Part shown: in pieces, positions 10,683-22,575 of the stretch | Layout: each line of letters starts with the position of its first letter | How positions within the stretch are numbered: position 1 is the first letter of the stretch | Assembly (NCBI RefSeq): GCF_000350225.1 | Contig: NW_005179175.1 | Coordinates: forward strand, 1-64,000 | Direction: 5' to 3' | Length of the DNA stretch: 64,000 nucleotides | From: Chondrus crispus | Taxonomy: Eukaryota; Rhodophyta; Florideophyceae; Gigartinales; Gigartinaceae | The notes under the pieces: generated by a model | What the model was told of the DNA's origin: nothing | Seen by the model: only the letters and a program-made list of their open reading frames with translations | Databases searched by the model: none | Translations under genes and position numbers: made by a program

Positions 10683-11290
10683 TGTAGTATAATCACCCCC
10701 AACGACGAGGGGGATGAGTACTGACAGTTCGGAAAGACCCCGATCGGCGGGAAGACAGAAGCACGGCCCACCCACGGTACCGAGCGCGGGCTCGAGGTAG
10801 CGGTGGTAGAGCGGGATCGGGGAGGACGCGCACACGCGCGAGCGGTTCTACGCCTCGACGCCCCGGAGCGGTACTGGGTGACAACCCAGTACCGACGGGC
10901 GGAGGCGGAGCCGGCTCGTGGGCGTGCTGCGCGCGTCCTCAACCCGCGCGCGGTGCTACTCTTAGGTAACTAACGGAAGTACCTAAAAGTAAGCGGGCGG
11001 ACCAAGGTGGAGGATCCTTGACAAGTCCGTGCTTGTCGTCCTCCACCGCCGACGGTCCGCTCATATTTAGTATACAGAGTCACCTATCATAACATTACAG
11101 TAGTGCAGGTCGGCCTGCACTGTAGTGCTGTCAGCCGTCGGGGCTGGCACAACACGTGTCTTACACGTGTGTGTGCGCGACCCCGTACACGTGGGGTACA
11201 CGTGTGCGCGCGCGCTGAGGTACTGTAGAGCTCGTGCTCTACAGTTGCAAATCTAATCTAAATCTAATTCTGAGAGGGGGATATGCTACA
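10683..11290 (-). mobile_element. 3' LTR of gypsy element B (608 bp, minus orientation)
   Basis: On the minus strand it starts TGTAGCATATCC and ends TTATACTACA. It shares the LTR hairpins and CACGTG boxes of the LTRs at 7789 and 16622 but is more diverged and shorter. On its right lies the inverse of a polypurine tract (11291-11305). Element B therefore runs leftward, with its 3' end at 10683. Confidence 0.9.
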
Positions 11291-11315
11291 TGGCCCCCCT
11301 CTCGAGTGCGGACGT
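11291..11315 (-). promoter_or_regulatory. Polypurine tract of gypsy element B
   Basis: Read on the minus strand it is CTCGAGAGGGGGGCCA, touching the LTR start. The bases before it repeat the GACGCGGACGTCC motif seen before the tract of element A. Confidence 0.75.
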
Positions 11316-12962
11316 CCGCGTCCACAGGTGCTTGTAAAACCGTCTGTTACCCCTCTGGAGCCGAGCGAAGACCTCCGTTAGTTCCTCATGATGTCCTTCC
11401 ACTCCCCCTGCTCGACACCCGCACTTCGCTGAAATTTCCGCCATGCCTTTCCTTCGCTCGTCTGCGCCATCGCCTTTACGAATTGCGCTCTCAAACCTAG
11501 ATCCCCCCGCTTCTCTGCTCGCCCCCCTTGTCACAGAAGGCGACGTGTGTTCCCGAAACCACATTTTTGTGATAGGTCCCTGCTCTCCGGGAGCACGTTT
11601 GGGGGGTCTTTTCTCGACTTTCAATTTCGTCGATGCTCCAGCACCTTCAGCGGTTCAAAATCAATGCCAGCGATGGAGCCGGTCATCCTCCCTTTTCCTT
11701 TAAAGCTTGGGGCAGATTGTAGCGACGGTTGGTTCTCCTGGCCTTGTGGGGCAACCTCGCGAGCGATGTCATACGTATTGATGGCGGGGGAGTCGAAACG
11801 GTAGTCCCGGTGACCTCGGAAAAAACGGTATCGGTGTCCAAACGACTCAGTAGAAATCCCCCTCCCACTTTTGCGCGATGCGGGTATTGGAAGGGGACCT
11901 CGCCGCGCGTGTCTTCCAGTTCTCGTCAGTCGTCCCTTCTGTGAGGTGTCATTGTGCTTATGATGCACGAATCGCGCGCCTGTTTCCCCCCGTTGACGTG
12001 ACAGGACCGCGTCCGCCTTCGCCCACCCTCGGCTTTCCGTGTCGCTGTCCGAGGTCGCTTGCGTCACAGGGTCGGTCTGTCGCAGCAGGAGGGTGACCGC
12101 TTTCGCGTCGTAGGGGTGCCCGAAAGAGAGAGAAGGGCCACGACGGGGCTACACTACCACCCTCTTCGTGCGTATGGAGTGGCGAAGAAGTTCGCGGCGA
12201 GTCGCGTGATCTTTCTCGTAATTCACCCGTGCCGCGTACGCGGGAGATATCGGCGTGTTGACGCGGAAGGAGGCTAGTGCCTCGGGACACCGGTCCTCCG
12301 TTGACCGCATGTGTTAGTGCCGACCTCCTCCGCGACGCTTCGGTCTTGGTAGCAGTTGTCGTTCGCGAGCGACCTCCTCCGTCTATCTAACGCGAGACCG
12401 TACGCGTGTCTCATACACACTCGAGCATGTCCGTCCGGAGCGCTCCGCTTTGCCGCGCGGTATCGTCGTGGGCTACTGTCCTCTTGCGCGCCGTCGGTCC
12501 AGCGCTGCCTATAGGTTTCGCCGACACAGGCTGGCTTCTGGTTTTGTCCGTCGACAGGGGTCTCGCGCCGCGCAATGGGACTTGGTTGGGGGCGGTGGTC
12601 GAGGCGACGGCGACGGGTGTCTTCAGGTGAGGCGCGGTTTCAAGTATCCACGTAGTCCACAGGACTGCGTTGTTGAAATAGTGAGCGCGCCCAAGGGGAC
12701 ACCAAGAAGCCAGCGCCTGTGGCCTAGTGGTTAACGAATTTTTGCGGCAAATTTTTCAGACCTCGATTTTAACATCATGCGTGGTGGCGTTTCGCGCTCG
12801 ACCCTCGTCGGCGGGGCGACATACGTGGCGGCGTCGGAGCGACTTCCACCGACCGTAAGTTTCTTGTAGAGCCGCTCATAGATTTGCGGGTTTCGCCAGC
12901 CACGCGGGCGGTCCGCCGGCGCCGTCGCCGCGTGGCTCTATGACCCCTCGCCCGACGCCGAT
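11316..12962. other. Unassigned region of gypsy element B
   Basis: This lies between the tract and ORF-X copy B. In element A the equivalent gap is under 60 bases, so B has extra sequence here or an eroded ORF-X start. Short ORFs are present but none has a recognisable domain. A tRNA A-box-like TGGCCTAGTGG occurs near 12720 without a convincing B box. Confidence 0.45.
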
Positions 12963-15074
12963 GTGGCTATGCCACTCTCCCCTTCATTGCGCGTTGCCCT
13001 ATTATTCTCTTACCAGCTCAAACCGGTCGTCCTCGTTCCGGATCATCGTGCTATCGGCCTTCCCCCTATGTCCGACCCGACGCTCATCGAAGGCGCCGTC
13101 GCGCCGGTGGTGGCGGCGCCTCTGGTCGCCGGCCCTCCTTCGTCGAGCGGAGGCATGTCCTCGGGCGCGCAGTTCGCTCCGCGAGAGGGTAACGTCGTCC
13201 TGACCCATCCAACGCCGCCACCTCCGCCTGCCTTCCAGAAGGCGCGCTCCCGCTCCACGACCGTCTCCGTGGAGCTGGTGGCGCCTACCGAGGGCCCTCC
13301 CAAACCGGTCCTCTCGTTCCGTCCGGCTGCATCGAGCTCCACGGCCGACGGCCTGTCCGCAGCGCCAACGGGCGTCGCACGCGACTCGGCCGCTCCCCTG
13401 GCGACGGAAGCTGCTTGTCCCTCCGATGGTGCGTTCTCAACTCGCCGTCCGTATGTACCGCCCTCCTCCTCCGCCGTGCGGGAGGGCGCGTCGGTCTCCG
13501 CCGCGCAGTGGTTGGGGATTCCGTCCCCCGATGCCCCACTACTCGCGGTCGACGAGTTACTGTACCCCTGGCAGCGGAGAGGTCGCACCGGGATCACCAT
13601 ATCGGAGGTGATCTCGAGTGCGTGGCTGCGCCCCGACCTCGCCCGCGTATTCAAGATATACGAGGCGGGCGGGTTGGAGGAAGTGTCTTCGGCCCTTTGT
13701 CGTTTCATGGCCGAGGGCGCTGGCGTCGGTTATCAACTCCCGGACGAGTTGCCGGGGGACCGTACTTTCGAGTACATCGTAGCGGAAGTAATCTATGTTG
13801 ACCGCTTGGGTGCACTCCTAACGGAGTCGGCGCAGGTAAACCCCCGACGCGTCGTACTGTCCGGGGTGGCGGGGCTGTACGTATCGTCCCGCCCCTACGC
13901 CTTCACCAAGCCTCTCGTTGCTCTCCAGAAATCATCGTGTTCTCTGATGCAGTTATACGGTGTGGGTTTCGGTCACCACAATTGGTCGACCTACCGAGGA
14001 AAGAACGAATCGGATGGTCGCGTCGTTCCCTCGGCCGCCCTTGCTTCCGGCTTGGCCGTCGGAGACGTTGCGGCCCTCCCTGCGAGCGTGAAGGAGAGTT
14101 TTCCTTCCCTGGAGGTACATCCCCGGTAGCCCCCATCCTAAAACATCTCGGCACTGCATGCGTTGATCGTCAGCACCCAGCCCACCCGCGGCTCGCATTC
14201 AATTATGAGCGCGAGTGGGCGTGGTCCGTATGCTGCGCTTTCATTTCGGATGTGTGCATGAACAAGCGGGCATTCGTTCAGCACGGCCCCACGATCGCGT
14301 TCGTGAGGCGCGTGGGGTCGGGCCTTCCTGATGTTGCCCTGAAGCCGTCCGAGCACGGGTCTGCTCCCGTCCCTTGGACGTTTGGCCATGCCATTGGTCT
14401 CTTGGACCGCGCCAGCGAAGTCACCCCTAGGAACCACAGTTCGTGGATGGACTATACGACCGGAGCTCGCAGCTCCTATCTCACGTACGATCCCACGGCG
14501 GACGCCTTTGTACCGCGCTCTCCCTTCGTGCCGTCGGTCTCCGGCAACGCGCAGTTGAGGGGAGGGGTCGGGTCTGAGCATCGGCGCGGGCGTCGTAAAC
14601 GCTACAGGGACCTCGACGCCGTGGCCGTGGACTCCGTTGGCACCGCTATGAACCCCTTTTGGCCGACGTCGGTCGCCGGCCGTGATCCTGTAGGGAGCCC
14701 TGTCTCTGCAGCGACTGTCCTCCCCATCCCACCGCTCGATGCGGTGGGGCCGGACACGCCCCGGGGGCGTCGTGTACGCGAGCTGGAGCTCCCCACGGGG
14801 AGCTGGCGGCGTCCCCCAAGGTAGTTCGGGCGTTAGGCGTGGCCAGCCGGCGCGGTTGGACCGTAGGTGGGTTGGTCGATACCCTGGCTGACTGGTTCCT
14901 CACTCGGAGTGATGAAGCGCGCGGTCTGCGTGACGACCTAGCGACGCGCTCCGCGGAACTGCAGCAAGTCACCCGTGAGCTAGGGTCCGTGCGCGAGGCG
15001 TCCGAGCGCCAACCCGCGGCCTACGAGCGGGCGGTGTACGATCGCGAGCGCTATCGATGCGAGCGCGACCGCTA
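12963..15074 (+). pseudogene. ORF-X copy B: antisense ORF in gypsy element B
   Basis: It is homologous to the ORF at 5142-7731 and, like it, antisense to its gypsy element. Three frames carry consecutive parts: 12963-14129 (Ser/Pro-rich start, then PDELPGDRTF, GLYVSSR, ALQKSSCSLMQL), about 14130-14824 (EREWAWSVC, SWMDYTT, basic GRRKRYRD), and 14839-15074 (coiled-coil remnant, RSDEARGLRDD and on). At least two frameshifts and a stop make it non-functional as it stands. Sharing of short motifs in the same order across strongly diverged copies suggests past selection on the protein. Function unknown. Confidence 0.7.
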
Positions 15075-15565
15075 ACGTTCGGCTCAGTCGGCGCCCCTGC
15101 CGGCGGGTAGCGCTCCTCGCGCCCCGACTACCTCTACCATCCGTGACCCATACGCCGAGTGCCAGCCTGACCCTCGCCCGTCCCGAAACTGGGCGAGCGA
15201 GGAGGGTATGACTCGTGTCGCCATGCCCTCCTGGGCGTACATGGACGCCGAATTACCCCGGCACCCGGGGTATTGTCCTCCGAACAACCATGGGTCAGGG
15301 GCCCGCGTGCCCTCGAACGACGCCAGACGCTAACCGCGCGGTCTGGTCGTCAACCGCGCAGAACCCTTCGTCCCTTCATCAGCGAGACGAAAGAAGGGGC
15401 GGTCCGTCGTCGGGCTACAGCAAAACTGTTTCCCTGGTTACGTGTTCTTTGCGTCGGTCCTTTTCTCCTAATTCCGCTTCGTGCCCTCGTTTCTTAGTAC
15501 CCCCACCCCTTCTGTCTCCTCGACGCGGAGTAGGAAGGGGCGCAGCGTTCAGGGTCCGTTTTATG
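15075..15565. other. Degraded 3' end of ORF-X copy B and spacer
   Basis: After the stop at 15074 the frame still gives weak similarity to the C-terminal part of copy A (TIRDPYAE against QLRDPYER) and then fades. No other feature seen. Confidence 0.4.
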
Positions 15566-16440
15566 CCTCGCGCCCCTTGCCATCCGGGGGCGGGGGCGCG
15601 AGGCCTGGCGCACGTTCTGATCACACGCGCGACCTCGTCGTCGGTAGCGAGGCAAAAGGGAACGCGCGGCGTTCGTCTCCATTCTTCGCGGCCCTCGCCA
15701 TGCGGGGGCAAGGGCTCAGCGCGCTGTATTCGCCTTATCCGCCTGGTGCTCCTCGCCATGCGGGGGCGAGGGCCTCAGGCGCACGACGATCGTCTTTCTT
15801 CACGTCCCGCCCCTTCGTCGTCCGGGAGCGGGGAACATCGAACGTCTTTGCCTCGCGCGCCCCTCGCCATTCGGGGCGAGGGCAACGCACGCGGAGTTCG
15901 TCCTAGACCTCGTGCCCCTTCGCCATCGGGGCGGGGGCGCGATGGACCTCCGCATACTTGGCGTCCCTCGTCGTCTGTGGCGAGGGACGCAGGCGCTCGA
16001 CGAACGTCTTCGTACTTCGCGTCCCTCGCCATCGGGGCGAGGGCGCGGCGCGAGCCGCACTCGTGTTCTTGTCCGCGCGCGCCCCTCGCCATCGGGGTGA
16101 GGGCGCGACGCCTGGGCGTACGTTTTCTTCTTCGCGCGCCCTACGCTATCGGTGGCGGGGGCGCCGCGCCTATTCCGTTCGTCTTTTTCCGCTCTCGGCC
16201 CTCGCCTTCGGTGGCGGGGTGCGAACGCGAACGGCAGTCGTCTTCTTGCCCATGCGCCCTTTCGCCATCGGTGGGGAGAGCGCCAGCCCTCGACAAATGT
16301 CTTTACCCGGCGCCCTGCGTCATCGATTGCGAGGGCGCGGGCGCGCGGCGAACGTTCCTTTCTTCGCGTCCCCGGCCACCGGTGGCGAGGGCGCGCCCCT
16401 CGCCATTCGTGGTGAGGGTGCGGATGCGCAGGCGGAGTCG
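15566..16440. repeat. Array of about 14 imperfect hairpin repeats, period about 58-60 bp
   Basis: Each unit holds a GC-rich inverted repeat of the form GCCCCTCGCC, a short ATCGGGG-like loop, and GGCGAGGGCGC. Clear units start near 15566, 15692, 15751, 15868, 15917, 15961, 16018, 16078, 16137, 16196, 16254, 16310 and 16365. Spacers differ in sequence. The first unit has the longest stem (GCCTCGCGCCCC paired with GGGGCGCGAGGC). A single related hairpin occurs in element A near 4942-4972. Spacers and units are too variable for a CRISPR array. Confidence 0.85.
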
Positions 16441-16621
16441 GATGCGTCCCTCACGTCGCGGCCCGGGATCTGATGACCCCTTCGAGGATGGCGTGCTCCT
16501 CGGCGTGCAGCGGGCAGTCGCGTGGTCCCGTCCGAGGGGATACAAATGCCACGGACGGTCGTCCTACAGTGTATGGCGTGCCCCTTATGCCGCCTATTCG
16601 TACCTTTGCGCACGTGCGTTG
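16441..16621. other. Unassigned end of visible gypsy B sequence
   Basis: No gene recognised. Element B should continue toward its pol, but the LTR of element C starts at 16622, so B is taken as interrupted here. Confidence 0.4.
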
Positions 16622-17289
16622 TGTAGCATAACCCCCCCTGGGGCTTTGTTTTTTGATTAGATCAACTCAGAATCGGATCGGTTACTGTAGGGCTCGATGC
16701 TCTACAGTACCACCACGTGTACCCCCAAGTACAGGGGTCGCACGTGTATACGTGTACGCGCGGGACCGAAGATCGCACACACGTGTACTGTCAGCCCCGA
16801 TGGCTGACAGTATTACAGTGTCGACCGACCGCTACAGTACGTTGCTACAGTACATGGGTACTGTACTATTATGATAGGTTATTATGTACATTAAATATGG
16901 AGCGGACAGGCGGCGGGGAAGGGCGACAAGCACGGACTTGTCAACGACCGACCGCCTACGGCCGACTCCCTGCTTATTCTAACCGCGGGCCTTCGCCTTC
17001 GCGCTCGTTAGACGACAACGAGCGCGGGTAGAAGACGCGCGACGCACGCCCACGAGCCAGATCCACCTCCGCCCGTCGGTACTGGATCGTTACCCAGTAC
17101 CGCACCGGGGCGTCGAGGCGTCGATCCGCTCGCGCGTGCGCCCGTGCTCCCCGATCCCGCTCTACCACGCTACCCGGGCCCGTGCTCCGGTTCCGTAGCG
17201 GGTGTCCGTCTTCCCTTGTCTTCTCCCTGTCGAGGGTCTCCGCAAGAACTGAGTATACACCCCTCTCCGTTGAGGGTGTTTATACTACA
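16622..17289 (+). mobile_element. 5' LTR of gypsy element C (668 bp)
   Basis: It starts TGTAGCATAA and ends TTATACTACA. It closely matches the LTR at 7789-8461, including the three hairpins and the CACGTG boxes. A primer-binding site and gag follow, so this is a 5' LTR. Left flank is GCGTTG; the partner duplication is outside the window. Confidence 0.95.
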
Positions 17290-17290
17290 G

Positions 17291-17308
17291 TGGTCTCCCG
17301 ACCTAGAA
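17291..17308 (+). promoter_or_regulatory. Putative primer-binding site of gypsy element C
   Basis: TGGTCTCCCGACCTAGAA lies one base after the LTR. TGG fits pairing with a tRNA 3' CCA end, as is usual for gypsy elements. The tRNA species was not identified. Confidence 0.5.
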
Positions 17309-17365
17309 GACCACGAGATCTTTCCGAGAAGACTTTCTTTTTCCTCCGCGTCCGTACGCGTTGAG

Positions 17366-19128
17366 ATGAGTCAAGAATACGCCACCTCGATCAGGTCCGA
17401 ACCGGCGGATACGAGGGCGGCGGCTATGGACGCACCATCACCGCCGTTCGGCGACGGCGACGCTGGTCTCCGAGACCGCGAACCGTCGCCCGAGTTCGCC
17501 GAAGGACAAGCGGCTGCGATGTTCGATCGCAGAGCTGACTACATCGACAAAGTCCGTACTTCGCTCCGTATAGACGTGACGGACGCCGTCTACTCGCGAT
17601 GTATAGACGAGCTCCGCTCCCTACGTGAAGGGAGGTTCGATCGAGTCAGCCAGTCTTTGGAGAATCTCCGAGCACTAGTCGACGAGTTACACTCGCGACT
17701 GGTGCTCGTCGAAGACTCACGCCTCGCACAGCCCGTACTGCACGGGCAAGGTCACCCCACGAGGCCGACCTCGACGACACGTCCCGACGATCCACCGTCC
17801 CCGTCAGCGGAACAGTTGGGTGTGTTCGCGCACCTCTCCGCCGAGCTCAACGCTATGCGACAGCATGCTCGTGACATGGAACGGACCATGGCCGCAAGGC
17901 TGCCCGGTGCCCCCACGAGAGGGCCCGGTGGTGCCGTACCTCCGAGCACCGTCGCTCCGGAAGGTTGGCGTCCGACTGGCGCCGACACTAGTCGGACTGC
18001 GGAAGGAAACCGTCCTCCGATGGGCGCGAATCTCGCGTCCGAGACCCAAGCATTGCCGCCTATCCCCGGGAGTAGGCGGCAGATGGAAAGCGTATCGTAC
18101 GCCGACGTACAGGACCATGGAGGAGCCGCTCGCGGATCCGGAGAACCCATGTTCTCCGTCGATCCCCGCTGGGGCGGCTACCCGCCAGCGGGTTACACCG
18201 CGCATCCAGGTCTGGTACACGTCCGTACGCTACCCGTCACTGCATTTGGCACACTAGGTCCCGCCGAGCCCGGGCTCGAGCCGGTGCATACGATGATCCA
18301 AGAGTTCAGCTCCGTCGCTGACTATCGTATGTACCGCTTGGACAACACCTCGAGGCTCGTCACCTCGGGTGACGCCGGACAGATCGCGAAGTACGTCCAA
18401 CGCTGTCGTGGAATCCGTCCCACGATGCGTAGCTTCGACGGTACGGACCCGATCGGGCTGCTGCCGTTCTTGAAGGATATACGGATAACCTTCAACTCGC
18501 AACACCTGACCGAAGGTGTTGCGTACGAGTCCTCGCGCACTTCCTAGAGCGCGACGCGGAGCGCCTGTATACGAGTTATACGATGCGTGGCCTCCGCGCC
18601 GGCCAGCTCAACGACGACGTGAGCTGGCCGGGGCTCGTTAATCAATTCCTAAAACGCTACCTAACCGACGACGTGTTAGGTGAAGCGTACGCGTACAGGA
18701 ACTACCGCTACCAGATGGAGACGCGCCCGGGGGCGCGCAACCTCCTCCGGCAGTCGGTCGGCGAGGGCCGTCCCTCGCGCCAAGGTTTCCCGAATCGATC
18801 AGGTGGGGGCGCACGTTTCGCCCCACGCGGGGGCGGGTACCGTCGCATCGAGCTCGATACTCGTGACCGACGCGACTTCCGCCAAGCGGATACTCGGTAC
18901 CCGCGCAGGAAGGGAGAGGAAACAGGGACCGATCCCGGCTTCCTCCAGGGGTACAGAACGCAATCATGTACCTTCAGGATTGGGCAGAGGACCCGGATCC
19001 TCTGCCCGGGGATGAGCATGGAGGAGCCCCGACGTTGGCCGCTCCTCAAGTGCTGCAACGTCCGAACGTTGCAGCCCAAGTTCACGAAATACCCGAGTAC
19101 TTCGCGGAAGCTACCGGCTCGAAGTTGA
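17366..19128 (+). pseudogene. Gypsy gag, element C (frameshifted)
   Basis: The ATG at 17366 is the first after the primer-binding site. The protein has an acidic/Pro-rich N-terminus, a coiled-coil-prone part (about 17600-17890), and a capsid-like domain with FDGTDPIGLLPFLKDI near 18436-18483. A frameshift near 18520 moves the conserved continuation (VLAHFLERDAERLYTSY) into another frame, which runs through a Gly/Arg-rich basic tail to 19128. No CCHC knuckle is visible; the basic tail may bind RNA instead. Gag would form the particle around the element RNA. The frameshift makes this copy defective. Confidence 0.8.
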
Positions 19129-19366
19129 GGAGTCGTCCTCACATCCTCGACGAGAGACCGGAGGTTGCGCTCGCTGTCGATGGCGGCGCGACCACCTCGG
19201 ATAGTTCCGGTAGTACAAAAAACCGGCAAAGACGGCTACGCTCACGCGGTCGCGTGAACCGTCTTTTTCCAGCTACCCAGACCCGTCACCTTCCGCCCTC
19301 GCAGGGACAGGGGGATACTTACCGATAATATTCCCCGCTGCCCCGCCAAAAGTCACCGAGACCCCC

Positions 19367-20668
19367 GTGGGTCCGGCACCGACGACTATCCGTGACACGG
19401 CCCCGGCTTCCGTAAGCCCGGCACGTGACCGCGAAGGGGAAGATACCCTGACCATCGTTGATCAGATGCCACGGACCGACCGTGAAGGCATCGGGGCTCC
19501 CGTAAGCCCCGTGCACGACAAGGAACGAAGGGCGTGCGCCGATGCAGCAAGCCCCGAGGAAGCCACCGGACGACCAACGTCCGGTGGGCCGGGAAGCAGG
19601 ACCCGAAGGAGGGGCAAAAACCGTCGAAGGCGCCCGAAGCGCAACGACCTCGCTGCCCCGCCTCCCCCGAAGGTGGTCGACGGCGTCATTTTCCTTATGA
19701 CGTGGAAGATTTACAACGTCCTCGGCTCTATAGCCTCGGAGGGAAATGCCTTCAAGTCCAGCACGATCGCCGTTGACACGTGCTCAGGGTATAACCTGGT
19801 GAGGAAGGCCGACCTTCCTCCCGATTGTACGTCGTACGAGACGCACCACTGCCACGATTGGCGGGCGCGAATAGCAATCCGCTCAAGCTCTCAGCCGTCG
19901 TACGGCTGGCCGTGCGGTTGAAGAACACGACGTTCCGAATTCCGTTCGTGGTAGCGGACCAGCTCGCCATGCTGGTCCTTCTCGGCACGGCCTTCATCGA
20001 TACGCACGTGCGATGTATCGACATCGAGGCTCAACGGATGGAGCTGCGCCAAGGCGGCTCCCTGGCCATCGTCGACGGGAAAGGGGAGCCGACTCCCCGT
20101 ACCAGGCGTAGTGGACGTCAGACGAGACGGCCCGATGTACGAGAGGAGGCCCCGCAGGCGATCCGAATCGCCCGCTGGGTCACCATCCCCGCAAGGTCGC
20201 AAGCCCGAGTGCGCGTCACCACCGCGGGGAGGGGCCTCGTATTCATGGAGCCGAAGCCGTCACTTCAACACCGACATGGAGTGAGGCTGACGAACGGCGT
20301 CGTCGAGGTACTGCCAAATCAGACCCTCGACGCCCTCGTCGCGAACTTTTCGCGACGGGAAAGGCGGCTTCCGAAGCACACCGTCGTGGGGTACGCGAAG
20401 TGCAACCCCCTCGCGATCCTGACGCCCGAACGTCGCGTCGCCGAGCGGGTCGCACACGCGTTACATCTGACCGACTTGACCTATCAAGTCGGGAAGGCAA
20501 GAGCTGGACGACCAAGCTCCGATGAGCTAGGGACCGTTAGAAGGAAACAGGTGGGGACGGACGATCGGCCACTTGGATACCAACCGACGGCGGGAGGCAC
20601 CGTAAGCCCCCAGAAAACGGATTCCAAAAATCCACAGACCGATTGGGAAAAAGAGGTGGACTTGTCAT
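19367..20668 (+). pseudogene. Gypsy protease and linker, element C (damaged, cut by copia F)
   Basis: A retropepsin-like domain has its active-site region at 19775, reading VDTCSGYN. The usual D-T-G is D-T-C here, a probable inactivating change. A frameshift near 19830-19860 moves the rest into a second frame with LPRLAGAN, FVVADQLA and VLLGTAFID, all typical of gypsy protease. The ORF then runs toward reverse transcriptase (DWEKEVDLS) and stops where the F LTR starts at 20669. RT, RNase H and integrase of this copy must lie beyond the window. Confidence 0.8.
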
Positions 20669-20869
20669 TGTTGTAATTCTACGACCACATGCAGACACGC
20701 ATGCCACACAACGACAGGTTTGACACGTGTAAAATCGAAAACACTCCGTGTGACGAACTGAGCAAGTTTGATTTTCAACGTGTACACGTGTGATTTCTGT
20801 ACATGGTTGCACTCTACAGTACTTCAGGACCAAGTTTGGCTTTCAACGTGTACACGTGGGAAATATGTA
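20669..20869 (+). mobile_element. 5' LTR of copia element F, first part
   Basis: It begins TGTTGTAATTCTACGACCACATGC-like, as in the J LTR read on the minus strand. It contains several ACACGTGT boxes. It is interrupted at 20870 by a pogo-like transposon and resumes at about 40734. Possible left target duplication: GTCAT at 20664-20668. Confidence 0.85.
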
Positions 20870-21061
20870 CACCCAGTTATCGTATTTAGTGTCACCTATA
20901 CTATTTCGGTGAGAGAATTTAAAACATGCTCACAGTGAATAGTCTGCGTGACACTATATCCTCCATGACACTATTTTCATTGCCACACATTTTAGTATCA
21001 CGCATACTATTAAAGTACACCATTATAGTGTAGGGGCAGATGAGATCAAAACTTCTACACG

Positions 21062-21300
21062 TGTACCCACCCCCTGCCATTTCATATCACCCGAGCTGCA
21101 GAAAGCTCTTGCTCGCTCACGCCATACACCAGTTCCCCTACTCCATACCCCTCGCCCTTTCATGTCACCCGAGCTGCAGAAAGCTCTTGCTCGCGCTCGC
21201 CGTCCACCAGCGCCCCTCGTCTATACCCACCCCCCGTCCTTGCATGCCAGTCGAGCTGCAGGAAGCTCTTGCTCGCGCACGCCGTACACCTGTCCCCTCC
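21062..21300. repeat. About 80-bp tandem repeat inside the pogo-like transposon
   Basis: Three imperfect units each hold GAGCTGCAGAAAGCTCTTGC-like sequence followed by CCGTCCACCAG- and CCCCTC-like parts. A fourth, diverged unit follows the copia array at 38355-38430. The array thus landed inside the repeat: left flank ends CCTCC, right flank starts CCTCG. Confidence 0.8.
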
Positions 21301-22564
21301 TAATGGTAGGTTCGGAGGGGCAAGGAAAAGAAGGAAGGCAGGTTGATGTGTGTGAGTGAAGGAGTTGGTGCCGAGGTTTACTTTGAAGCCGTTTTCCTGC
21401 AATACTTATACACTTGGAGTGCTACACTATCGCTCTACTCCGACTCCCAGTAAACCATACTCTACTATGCGCGACCAAGCGCGGTCCTCTTGTGGCCCGA
21501 CCATACTGTTCGATTTCCACCTTACGAATCGATTCGTAACTATTAGCTCACAACTATTTCTACACATTCCAAATGACTGTAAACCATGGCCCTATGCATG
21601 CAACTGTTTCACACCTTACTAATCTGCATCCAGTCATGCCAGACTTCATTGTTGTGCAACGAACAACTTGGCACTTGTCTATTTCCAACAACGCAAACGT
21701 CTTTCATATCACAATCGCCATACGTATCCTTGTTTCTCACCTTACTAATTTCGCCAAGCACTGTCAGATAATTATGGCAAGTTATAACAATGTGCATCCA
21801 GACTTTCTACACAACTCACATGAGAATACATGTAAATCACACGAGTACTGTCATGAACTTGCATCCAACGGCGCACCATGACGAGAGCACAGTGCAACGG
21901 CGCGTGCTCACGCAAGACTCGCATACAGCGTGACGCGTACACAGAATAATCGCACAACTGTATTCCTCTCGCGAGAAGTACTTGTTATACTTTTGATTCA
22001 CATGTACTGTACTCGGACACGCGCAGGATCGCAAACAGTCTGACACTGTAAAACTGTAAACCCTCATGTGCATACACCTGGATGCGTGTACATGTGTACG
22101 TACACGAATCCACCTGACGACGTGTACATGTGTACACGGCATACATGTGTCCCGCCCGGGGGCCCCATGCAATTACCCATTACAACCATGGCAAACCACT
22201 TGAAACCCCCAAAACAACGTAATTATGGCATATACAGGCCATTTAAAGTACATCACAAGGCCAATGAGGCACACGTGGACAACGCTCGACCAATAGATTT
22301 GCAGCATTAGACCTGAGGGCCAATAGAATTGCAGTATTTCCTGTGTAGTCTATAGTGCTACGGGCCAAGGTTCCACTTGGCAAAACTATGCAAATTTGCA
22401 TGACCCTCCGAGAGGCCACTTTCGTCCCCGGAACCCCAAAATCTGGGATTTGACACGTGTCATGTCGTGATATGGGTAAGAGCGCCCGGACCGTGCAGTC
22501 ATGTACACGTGTCACTCGATTTTGACCTTTTCAGATAACAGCATGTGGTCGCACATTTTCAATA
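21301..22564 (-). mobile_element. Copia-1 LTR a (3' LTR of left element)
   Basis: On the minus strand it starts TATTGAAAATGTGCG and ends CCTACCATTA. The polypurine tract GAGGGGAGG adjoins it at 22565. It holds palindromes ACGAATCGATTCGT (21524-21537) and ATGCAAATTTGCAT (22388-22401) and several ACACGTGT/ACATGT boxes. Confidence 0.95.
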
Positions 22565-22575
22565 CCTCCCCTCGA

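Noticed and set aside
12718..12800. tRNA or SINE from an A-box-like TGGCCTAGTGG
   Set aside because: No B box or foldable cloverleaf could be found.
15566..16440. CRISPR-like look of the evenly spaced palindromic repeats
   Set aside because: Repeats vary strongly, spacers are not of even length, there are no cas genes, and the context is a eukaryotic retroelement.
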